From: an uncultured Bacilli bacterium
GTDB lineage: Bacteria > Bacillota_I > Bacilli_A > RF39 > UBA660
NCBI GenBank assembly: GCA_948801035.1
Contig: CAQHJP010000029.1
Coordinates: 1-6,836, forward strand
Length of the DNA: 6,836 bases
Reading direction: 5' to 3'
Made by a program: the position numbers and the translations under genes. The notes under the pieces are model-generated. The model saw nothing but the letters and a program-made list of their open reading frames with translations, was not told the origin of the DNA and searched no databases. Shown piece after piece: positions 1 to 4,760 of this stretch; positions within the stretch are counted from its first letter, which is position 1, and every line of letters starts with the position of its first letter.

Positions 1-2
1 CA

Positions 3-188
3 GGAAGTTTAAATATAAATAATGGAAATATAGAAGTAGTAAATATAACAGATGGGAAATACTGGGCAAATGCAGTAGTACTAATAGATAATACTATAAC
101 ATATAAAGTAGGAGACATAATACCAGAATCTAATATAAAAGGATACTTTGTATGGTACCAAGATATAAATATAAATTATTTAATTTAG
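3..188 (+). pseudogene. Upstream fragment of frameshifted surface protein gene (5' end outside window)
   Basis: An open frame (codons starting at 3, 6, 9...) enters from the left edge and ends at TAG 186-188. It reads GSLNINNGNIEVVNITDGKY, then WANAVVLIDN, ITYKVGDIIP and finally GYFVWYQD. The pattern 'WANAV...G..IP...I.GYFVW' is the usual lead-in to a 'W-I-P-R-Y-x-Y-K' motif in FGE-like surface proteins of gut Bacillota. Here that motif continues in the other frame (PRYKYKLFN from position 158). One missing base between 155 and 156 would join the two as GYFVW-I-PRYKYKLFN. So this is most likely the upstream part of the gene at 152-991 and not a separate gene. The residues after codon 153-155 are out-of-frame read-through. 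Whether the lesion is real or a sequencing error cannot be told from one sequence. Confidence 0.7.
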
Positions 189-991
189 GAAATTATACAT
201 CACTTACAACAGCAGAAAATAGAGCACAAGAAATAGAAATAGTATTTGAAGATAAAAACACTAGTATATCAACTGGTAGTGAAGTAGGAAAGTATTTAAC
301 ACATCCAGCATTCGTCGCTTTTGATACAAATGGAATATGGGTTGCTAAATTTAAACCAAACTATAGTTTAAATTTAATAAGATCTATTCCTAATGTAACT
401 CCTACATCAGCTTCTAATCTTTATAACAGATTTTTAAATTCTTATAATTTTGATAGAGATAAAGATTCACATATGATAAAAAATACAGAATGGGGAGCAA
501 TGGCTTATTTATCACATTCTAAATATGGAATAAATGGTCCAGTTGGATTAAATAATTCAAGTGTAACAGGACGTGGAGCAAATGGAGCATATAATACTAA
601 CTTTTATGAGCCACAAACAACAACTGGAAATGTATATGGTATATATGATACAACCACTTCGAATGATGCATATGAAGAGACGGCTTCATATACTGGTTTA
701 AACTCTTCAGGCTTTACTACAATAACAATAGCTAATTATGATTCAAAATATTTTAATATATATCCAGCAAATAATACAAACGTAAGTTATAATACTAGGA
801 TATTGGGAGATGCAACAGGAGAACTTGGGCCATTTGGAAGTGGAGCTAAAAGTTCTTGGTATAATTCAAAAACATATATGATACCTACTAATTACTGGTA
901 TCTTCGAGGAGGCGGAGGTTCTATATTTTCTTCTAGTTATACGATGGGAGATAGTCAAAAACTATTATATAGAATAGTTCTTGCAAATTAG
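152..991 (+). CDS. FGE-sulfatase/C-type-lectin-like surface protein, C-terminal part (frameshifted gene)
   Basis: This is the 3' part of a larger gene whose start lies outside the window. ATG 152 opens the frame (279 codons), but no good ribosome binding site precedes it and the protein logically continues from the fragment ending around 155, so it is probably not a true start. Visible landmarks are PRYKYKLFN near the beginning, YLTHPAF and NGIWVAKF (about 48-67), KNTEWGAMAYLSHSKYG (about 110-126), GNVYGIYD (about 158-165), RILGDATGELGPFGSGAKSSW (about 216-236), and a terminal W-Y-L-R-G-G-G...Y-R-I-V-L (about 247-277). This order is what I know from abundant extracellular proteins of gut Bacillota that end in a formylglycine-generating-enzyme-like (C-type-lectin fold) domain, often with 'YDMSGGAxEY' where this protein has a diverged YDTTTSNDAYEE. 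They are presumed to bind rather than catalyse, and no catalytic cysteine pair is visible here. It ends in a terminator and is transcriptionally separate from rluB. Family assignment is moderate, exact function unknown. Confidence 0.65.
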   Translation: MVPRYKYKLFNLGNYTSLTTAENRAQEIEIVFEDKNTSISTGSEVGKYLTHPAFVAFDTNGIWVAKFKPNYSLNLIRSIPNVTPTSASNLYNRFLNSYNFDRDKDSHMIKNTEWGAMAYLSHSKYGINGPVGLNNSSVTGRGANGAYNTNFYEPQTTTGNVYGIYDTTTSNDAYEETASYTGLNSSGFTTITIANYDSKYFNIYPANNTNVSYNTRILGDATGELGPFGSGAKSSWYNSKTYMIPTNYWYLRGGGGSIFSSSYTMGDSQKLLYRIVLAN

Positions 992-1017
992 ATTTATTTT
1001 TAAAATAAGTCTTTTTT
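991..1017 (+). terminator. Intrinsic terminator of the surface protein gene
   Basis: GATTTATTTT (991-1000) pairs with AAAATAAGTC (1002-1011) with one G-U pair and is followed by six T (1012-1017). The inner A-T pairs would open to make the loop. The first stem base is the last base of the TAG stop codon, so the hairpin starts inside the gene. Confidence 0.65.
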
Positions 1018-1018
1018 G

Positions 1019-1047
1019 TTGCTTTTTAAGTTTTAATTTTATATAAT
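1019..1047 (+). promoter_or_regulatory. SigA-type promoter of rluB
   Basis: The -35 TTGCTT (1019-1024), a 17-bp spacer and a perfect -10 TATAAT (1042-1047) lie immediately after the upstream terminator. The expected start site is near 1054, giving a leader of only about 10 nt. The ribosome binding site GGTGA (1054-1058) would be at the very 5' end of the transcript. Confidence 0.6.
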
Positions 1048-1063
1048 TTATATGGTGATTTAT

Positions 1064-1774
1064 ATGGAACGTTTACAAAAAGTAATAGCGCATTCAGGTT
1101 ATTGTTCAAGGCGAAAAGCAGAAGAGTTAATACTAAACGGAAAAGTTAAAGTAAATAATAAAATAGTAACAGAACTAGGTGTTAAAGTATCTTCTACAGA
1201 TTCAATTTCTATTGATTCTAAGGTACTTTCTAAAGAAGAAAAAGAATATATATTGCTTAATAAACCAAGAGGATATGTGACAACTACTCATGATGAAAAA
1301 AATAGAAAAACAGTTCTTGATTTGATTGAAACAAATAAAAGAATATATCCAGTTGGAAGATTAGATTATGATACAACAGGCTTACTACTACTTACTAATG
1401 ATGGACAACTTACAAATATACTAACGCATCCTAAAAATAAAATAGATAAAGTTTATATTGCTAAAATAGAAGGTGTTTTATCAAAAGAAGAAATTCAAAG
1501 TTTAGAAAAAGGAGTAGTAATAGATAATTATAAAACTGCTCCTAGTAAAATAAAAGTAAAAAAAGTAGATAAAAAAAACAACAATTCATTAGTACAAATT
1601 GTTATTCATGAGGGCAAAAATCATCAAGTTAAAAAAATGTTTGAAAAAGTTAATCATCAAGTTATTAAATTAAAAAGAGAAAAAATAGCATTTTTAGATT
1701 TGACTGGTTTAAAACCTGGTGAATACAGATATTTAAATATTAAAGAAATAAAAAAGCTATATTCAATTAAATAG
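1064..1774 (+). CDS. rluB: rRNA pseudouridine synthase, RsuA/RluB family
   Basis: Cytoplasmic enzyme of 236 aa that isomerises a specific uridine in rRNA to pseudouridine. The family includes RluB (23S) and RsuA (16S). An S4-type RNA-binding domain occupies about residues 1-60 (MERLQKVIAHSGYCSRRKAE is the classic family start). The catalytic domain follows: YILLNKPRGYVTT at 62-74, and PVGRLDYDTTGLLLLTNDG with the catalytic aspartate at 101. The C-terminal family motif is at about 182-206 (HEGKNHQVKKMF, then LKREKI). I chose ATG 1064 over ATG 1052 because homologues start with MERLQK and GGTGA (1054-1058) sits 5 nt upstream; the earlier ATG overlaps that site. The length is normal. The last 8 bp overlap the ferredoxin gene on the other strand. 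RluB is preferred because Bacillota members of this type act on 23S rRNA, but RsuA-like specificity cannot be excluded from sequence alone. Confidence 0.92.
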   Translation: MERLQKVIAHSGYCSRRKAEELILNGKVKVNNKIVTELGVKVSSTDSISIDSKVLSKEEKEYILLNKPRGYVTTTHDEKNRKTVLDLIETNKRIYPVGRLDYDTTGLLLLTNDGQLTNILTHPKNKIDKVYIAKIEGVLSKEEIQSLEKGVVIDNYKTAPSKIKVKKVDKKNNNSLVQIVIHEGKNHQVKKMFEKVNHQVIKLKREKIAFLDLTGLKPGEYRYLNIKEIKKLYSIK

Positions 1775-1780
1775 CTTTTT
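1751..1780. terminator. Bidirectional intrinsic terminator shared by rluB and the ferredoxin gene
   Basis: AAAAAGCTAT (1751-1760) and ATAGCTTTTT (1771-1780) form a perfect 10-bp inverted repeat with a 10-nt loop. Each strand ends in a T-run contained in the stem, so it can terminate transcription both ways. It lies wholly within coding sequence: the rluB stop (1772-1774) is in the right arm and the ferredoxin stop (complement of 1767-1769) is in the loop. Confidence 0.7.
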
Positions 1781-1961
1781 CTTCTTCTACTAAAATGGCA
1801 TTTGTAGGACAACCTGATGCTGCTAGTTTAACATCTTCTATATTTGTCTCATTAACCTCACCTACAACATTTGCTACATCATTTACTTCGAATACTTCTG
1901 GAGCTGTTGCTTCACATTGCCCACAGCATATACAATTTTCTTCACATATAGTAACTTTCAT
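1767..1961 (-). CDS. Single-cluster [4Fe-4S] ferredoxin
   Basis: Small acidic cytoplasmic electron carrier of 64 aa. The cluster ligands are C10-x2-C13-x2-C16 near the start and C51 in the GCPTNAI motif near the end. The position where a two-cluster ferredoxin would have its next cysteine is alanine (A20-P21). This is the architecture of the monocluster ferredoxins of Bacillus and Thermotoga, including the typical PEVFEV after the first motif. Two additional cysteines are present: C6, and C12 where glycine is common (C-I-C-C-G-Q-C). ATG 1961 is preceded by a strong site, GGAGGT on the minus strand (1972-1967), 5 nt away. The gene has its own promoter and converges on rluB with an 8-bp overlap. 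The electron partners cannot be inferred from the neighbours. Confidence 0.93.
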   Translation of the reverse strand: MKVTICEENCICCGQCEATAPEVFEVNDVANVVGEVNETNIEDVKLAASGCPTNAILVEEEKAI

Positions 1962-1978
1962 AAAAAACCTCCAATCAC

Positions 1979-2007
1979 ATTATAAATAAACATATAAAAA
2001 AATGCAA
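1979..2007 (-). promoter_or_regulatory. SigA-type promoter of the ferredoxin gene
   Basis: On the minus strand, -35 TTGCAT (2007-2002), a 17-bp spacer and a perfect -10 TATAAT (1984-1979). The predicted start near 1972 coincides with the first base of GGAGGT, giving a leader of about 11 nt. Confidence 0.6.
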
Positions 2008-2014
2008 GTATATA

Positions 2015-2043
2015 TTTTAAAAAATTATATTTTATGTTATTAT
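2015..2043 (+). promoter_or_regulatory. Possible extended -10 promoter of the tail-anchored protein gene
   Basis: TGT-TATTAT (2035-2043) resembles an extended -10 element. The -35 position 17 bp upstream (TTTTAA, 2015-2020) is weak. An alternative -10 is TATATT at 2044-2049. The 105-bp gap between the divergent ferredoxin and 2067 genes is almost pure A+T, so chance matches are likely. Confidence 0.3.
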
Positions 2044-2066
2044 TATATTAAGGATAGGTGAGATAT

Positions 2067-2810
2067 ATGCCAAGCAGAGTAGAAAAATATAATAAAACTA
2101 TGACTAAATCAAGAACAGATAAAAATAAAGATTTATATGAAAATATTTATGATGAAGTTAAATACTCAAATGTTGAGGGTATATCTGTAATACAAAAAGA
2201 TGAAAATATTGATATAAATAAAATATATGAACTTATAAATGGCAAAAAAGAAAATAAAGAAATAAAAACAAAAAAAGAATATCCTGTTTTTACTGAAGAA
2301 GATAAAAATTATGATGTACTTGATGCTATAACAAAGGCTAAAAAAGAGAGAACTAGTGATGATAAAAAAACTTTTAATACAGAATATAATATTTTAAAAG
2401 ATTTAAATTTAAATGAAGGAAAAGTTCCTGAAAAATTAGAAGATGAAGAACTTAAAAATATGATTGAAGCAGTATCAAAAAATAGTAAAAATGATTATAC
2501 AATTGATCTTTTGGATGATTTAAAAACTGTTCATGATAGTAGTTTAAAAAACGAACTTAATAAATTGGATTTAGAAGATGAACTTGATAATTTAGTAGAA
2601 GAAAAAGTAACAAAAGCTATAGAGAATTTGCCTATATCTGAAATAGATAAGTCTTTTTATACATCTAGCTTAAGTTTTACAGAGGATGATTTTGAACAAA
2701 TAAAAGAAAATATAGATAAAAACAATAAATTAACAAAAATATTACTTTTTATATTTTGCGTTATAATTTTAACAGCTATATTAGTAGGCGTATATTTATT
2801 AATCAAGTAA
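2067..2810 (+). CDS. Acidic tail-anchored membrane protein, unrecognised
   Basis: I do not recognise a named family. The 247-aa product has no signal peptide. It has one hydrophobic segment at the extreme C-terminus (about residues 225-246, LLFIFCVIILTAILVGVYLL), preceded by KNNKLTK. This predicts a tail-anchored protein with about 220 residues in the cytoplasm. The cytoplasmic part starts basic (MPSRVEKYNKTMTKSRTDKN) and is then rich in Lys, Glu, Asp and Asn, without cysteine. A more ordered-looking stretch at about 82-116 (YDVLDAITKAKKER, then NTEYNILKDLNLN) and acidic helices at about 120-190 could mediate protein contacts. ATG 2067 is preferred to GTG 2058 because GGTGA (2057-2061) overlaps the GTG and lies 5 nt before the ATG. 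The gene is monocistronic, with a terminator directly after it. A scaffold or division role would be a guess from size, topology and the ezrA gene 2 kb away. Confidence 0.8.
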   Translation: MPSRVEKYNKTMTKSRTDKNKDLYENIYDEVKYSNVEGISVIQKDENIDINKIYELINGKKENKEIKTKKEYPVFTEEDKNYDVLDAITKAKKERTSDDKKTFNTEYNILKDLNLNEGKVPEKLEDEELKNMIEAVSKNSKNDYTIDLLDDLKTVHDSSLKNELNKLDLEDELDNLVEEKVTKAIENLPISEIDKSFYTSSLSFTEDDFEQIKENIDKNNKLTKILLFIFCVIILTAILVGVYLLIK

Positions 2811-2830
2811 AGTGCATAGGCACTTTTTTT
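2809..2830 (+). terminator. Intrinsic terminator of the tail-anchored protein gene
   Basis: AAAGTGC (2809-2815) and GCACTTT (2820-2826) form a 7-bp stem with loop ATAG, and the T-run extends to 2830. The stem begins with the last two bases of the TAA stop codon. Confidence 0.85.
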
Positions 2831-2866
2831 ATTTAAAGTCTAAATACTTAAAATTTTTTTAATTAT

Positions 2867-2893
2867 AAAAAAACAGATAGATTTCTATCTGTT
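2867..2893 (-). terminator. Intrinsic terminator of rpsD
   Basis: Read on the minus strand, AACAGATAG (2893-2885), loop AAAT and CTATCTGTT (2880-2872) form a 9-bp stem followed by a T-run (2873-2867). The rpsD stop codon TAG (2887-2885) is the 3' end of the first stem arm. Confidence 0.85.
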
Positions 2894-3487
2894 ATAAAAT
2901 TCAATAATTAATGATTCGTTAATATCAGCATTTAATTCTGATCTTTCTGGATATCTTACATAAGTTCCAGCCATTTTATTTTCATCATAAGTAACGAATT
3001 CAACTCTTTTTGAAAGTGCTTCAAGTGAAGATTTAACAATAACCATATCTTTAGCATTTTCTTTAATAGCTATTACATCACCTGGTTTACAAGTATATGA
3101 TGGAATATCAACTTTTTTACCATTAACTGTTATATGTCCGTGATTAACAAGTTGTCTTGCACCACGACGAGTTGTAGAAAAACCTATACGATATACTAAG
3201 TTATCTAAACGACTTTCAAGTAAAGTAAATAGATTATGACCATGTACACCATTCATTTTACCAGCTTTTTCAAAAATATTTTTGAATTGTTTTTCGCCTA
3301 CGCCATACATAAATCTAACTTTTTGTTTTTCTTGTAATTGGATACCATAGTTAGATAATTTTTTAGTTCTTTTACTACCATGTTGACCTGGTTGATAAGG
3401 TCTTTTAGCTAATTCCTTACCATTTTCTAAAATTGAAAAAGATAAATGACGTGATTTACGATTAACGCTTTTTGTGTATCTTGACAT
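2885..3487 (-). CDS. rpsD: 30S ribosomal protein S4
   Basis: Primary 16S rRNA-binding protein that nucleates 30S assembly; in Bacillus it also represses its own synthesis. The 200-aa length is standard. The start MSRYTKSVNRKSRHLSFSIL, the motif KRPYQPGQHG (about 28-37), the S4 RNA-binding domain at about 88-150 (LESRLDNLVYRIGFSTTRRG, LVNHGHITVNGKKVDIPSY) and the C-terminal LIIEFYNR are all diagnostic. The N-terminus lacks the four zinc-binding cysteines seen in the C+ type, so this is the zinc-free (C-) form common in Bacillota. AAGGAG (3500-3495) lies 7 nt before the ATG. The gene is transcribed alone from its own promoter with a structured leader. rpsD near ezrA and thiI is an order also known from Bacillus. 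Confidence 0.98.
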   Translation of the reverse strand: MSRYTKSVNRKSRHLSFSILENGKELAKRPYQPGQHGSKRTKKLSNYGIQLQEKQKVRFMYGVGEKQFKNIFEKAGKMNGVHGHNLFTLLESRLDNLVYRIGFSTTRRGARQLVNHGHITVNGKKVDIPSYTCKPGDVIAIKENAKDMVIVKSSLEALSKRVEFVTYDENKMAGTYVRYPERSELNADINESLIIEFYNR

Positions 3488-3634
3488 CTAAATTCTCCTT
3501 TCTTTCAATCTAAAAGGTCAATATGCCAAATTATAGGGTGTCTATTTTAAAAATTATCGCTATGCAGCTTTACAATAATTACCCCTAAAGGTTAAAGACA
3601 CATTATAACTTTCATACTAACGCTGCTTAGATGC
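3488..3634 (-). promoter_or_regulatory. Structured rpsD leader with pseudoknot potential, probable S4 autoregulatory element
   Basis: The predicted transcript carries about 147 nt before rpsD. On the minus strand I can draw four elements. (a) Hairpin AATTATTG (3580-3573) with CGATAATT (3559-3552), one G-U, with a 13-nt loop. (b) GCAGC (3626-3622) pairing with GCTGC (3568-3564) inside that loop. (c) GTGTCT (3601-3596) pairing with AGACAC (3543-3538), enclosing the hairpin. Pairings b and c cross, making a pseudoknot. (d) CCTTT (3517-3513) pairing with AAAGG (3501-3497), which would mask the ribosome binding site. S4 repressing its own mRNA through the leader is established for B. subtilis rpsD, and a pseudoknot target is known for E. 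coli S4. That this leader works likewise is inference. The short U-run after hairpin (a) leaves transcription attenuation as an alternative. Confidence 0.6.
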
Positions 3635-3640
3635 AATAGT

Positions 3641-3669
3641 ATTGTATTATTTTTTTAAAAATAAGTCAA
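3641..3669 (-). promoter_or_regulatory. SigA-type promoter of rpsD
   Basis: On the minus strand, -35 TTGACT (3669-3664), a 17-bp spacer and -10 TACAAT (3646-3641). The predicted start is near 3634. The -35 box begins only 4 bp after the stop codon of the ATP-grasp gene. I see no convincing terminator between them, so read-through from upstream is possible. Confidence 0.7.
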
Positions 3670-3673
3670 TAGT

Positions 3674-4645
3674 TTAAAACTTTATATTCATTATTTTTTC
3701 ATATTTTGGTAGTATTCCAGTTTTATTTTTATTAAATCTTGGCTTGATTTGAAATACTCCTGGATAACTATTTCCTTCTATGATACAAATTTTATCATCT
3801 GTTATAGCAATATCCCATCCTATATATTTTATTTGTTTAATCTCTTTTGCAGCATCTAAAACTGTTTTAACAGCTTCATCAAATAAAGGTACTTCAAAGC
3901 CTATTATTTTTTCATTTGAATATGGATGATGAGTATAATAATTATCATTTTTATCTATGGCGGGTGTTATAATGATACCATCATCATTTAAATATGCATA
4001 CATTCCTCCAGATGAAAAATTATCTACAATACTATTATTACCAAATTTTATGATTGCTTGGAGTAAATATGAATTTTTTCCATCAAAGAATGTAAACATC
4101 CTTAAAGAATTAACGGATTTATCATATATTTTACTTAATTTTTTATTCTGAATAATTACTTCTTCTATAAGAAAATTTTTGTATTTTTCATAATTAATAT
4201 TTTTAGTTTCTATAATGCAAATACCCTCTCCACCTATTCCGTCGTTTGGTTTTACGATAACTTTATCTTTATTTTTTATAAAGTCATTAAACATTTCTAA
4301 AGTAGAATTTGGTTTTAGGTAATCTCTATTTAAATATTTTTTAAAATAATCATTGAAAATAGCTTTATCATCTAGGATATACCAATAATTTTTATCGTTA
4401 AATTTTTTTACTATTTCATTATTTTTGCCATTAGTTAAAAATGTTTTTCGCATTTTACTATTAAGAGAGTAAAATTCAAATTCTAAATAGTCATAAAATG
4501 CTGCTTGATATTTTAGTGCACAAAAAATTATATCTATTATAATAATTTTTTTATTACTTCTTTTTTTAACTTTTCTTCTTACTTCTAGTAGAGTTTTTAA
4601 AGAAGAATATTTTATTGATTTAAATAAAAACTTTATTTTATTCAT
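3674..4645 (-). CDS. ATP-grasp enzyme, sugar-transfer-associated type
   Basis: A 323-aa cytoplasmic protein with the ATP-grasp layout. The N-terminal family region contains FYDYLEFEFYSLNSKMRKTF (50-69). Next come VIVKPNDGIGGEGI (129-142), the lysine and glycine-rich loop that hold ATP; NFLIEEVI (157-164); and SVNSLRMFTF (177-186). Further on are VDNFSSGGMYAYL (207-219), GWDIAITD (276-283) and CIIEGN (287-292). D278, E290 and N292 are the likely metal-binding residues. This matches what I know of the ATP-grasp family linked to sugar transfer and polysaccharide clusters, which join carboxylates to amines or similar acceptors; RimK/glutamate-ligase-like enzymes are the alternative. The substrate is unknown and no glycan genes are visible nearby. 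ATG 4645 is preferred to GTG 4654 because the site AGGTG (4656-4652) overlaps the GTG and lies 6 nt before the ATG. It is divergent from ezrA. Confidence 0.82.
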   Translation of the reverse strand: MNKIKFLFKSIKYSSLKTLLEVRRKVKKRSNKKIIIIDIIFCALKYQAAFYDYLEFEFYSLNSKMRKTFLTNGKNNEIVKKFNDKNYWYILDDKAIFNDYFKKYLNRDYLKPNSTLEMFNDFIKNKDKVIVKPNDGIGGEGICIIETKNINYEKYKNFLIEEVIIQNKKLSKIYDKSVNSLRMFTFFDGKNSYLLQAIIKFGNNSIVDNFSSGGMYAYLNDDGIIITPAIDKNDNYYTHHPYSNEKIIGFEVPLFDEAVKTVLDAAKEIKQIKYIGWDIAITDDKICIIEGNSYPGVFQIKPRFNKNKTGILPKYEKIMNIKF

Positions 4646-4662
4646 ATATAACACCTAAATTG

Positions 4663-4691
4663 ATAATAACATCTAATCAATATTTTTTCAA
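4663..4691 (-). promoter_or_regulatory. SigA-type promoter of the ATP-grasp gene
   Basis: On the minus strand, -35 TTGAAA (4691-4686), a 17-bp spacer and -10 TATTAT (4668-4663), preceded by an extended -10 TGT (4671-4669). The predicted start near 4656 is the first base of the AGGTG ribosome binding site, for a leader of about 11 nt. It is back-to-back with the ezrA promoter; the two -35 regions are 20 bp apart. Confidence 0.6.
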
Positions 4692-4711
4692 TTCTAGTTT
4701 TAAAAAATATG

Positions 4712-4740
4712 TCGTAAAATGTAAAAAAGTATGGTAAAAT
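4712..4740 (+). promoter_or_regulatory. Extended -10 promoter of ezrA
   Basis: TGG-TAAAAT (4732-4740) is an extended -10. The -35 17 bp upstream (TCGTAA, 4712-4717) is poor, as is usual with extended -10 promoters. The start near 4747 leaves about 14 nt, containing GAGGTGA (4748-4754). Confidence 0.45.
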
Positions 4741-4760
4741 AATAATAGAGGTGAACTAAG

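Noticed and set aside
1052..1063. Earlier starts for rluB (1052), the tail-anchored gene (GTG 2058) and the ATP-grasp gene (GTG 4654)
   Set aside because: Each overlaps the Shine-Dalgarno sequence of the downstream ATG, and for rluB the shorter protein matches the family N-terminus.
1795..1989. 64-codon open frame on the plus strand
   Set aside because: It is antisense to the ferredoxin gene, whose cysteine motif, ribosome binding site and promoter are clear. The plus-strand frame has no ribosome binding site or recognisable sequence.
2831..2866. Possible promoter or small RNA in the AT-rich gap between the two facing terminators
   Set aside because: Both flanking genes converge here and the gap holds only A/T-runs belonging to their terminators. 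No -35/-10 pair or stable hairpin stands out.
3957..4151. 64-codon open frame on the plus strand inside the ATP-grasp gene
   Set aside because: It is wholly antisense to a conserved domain, with no ribosome binding site. It is a mirror of the real gene's codons.
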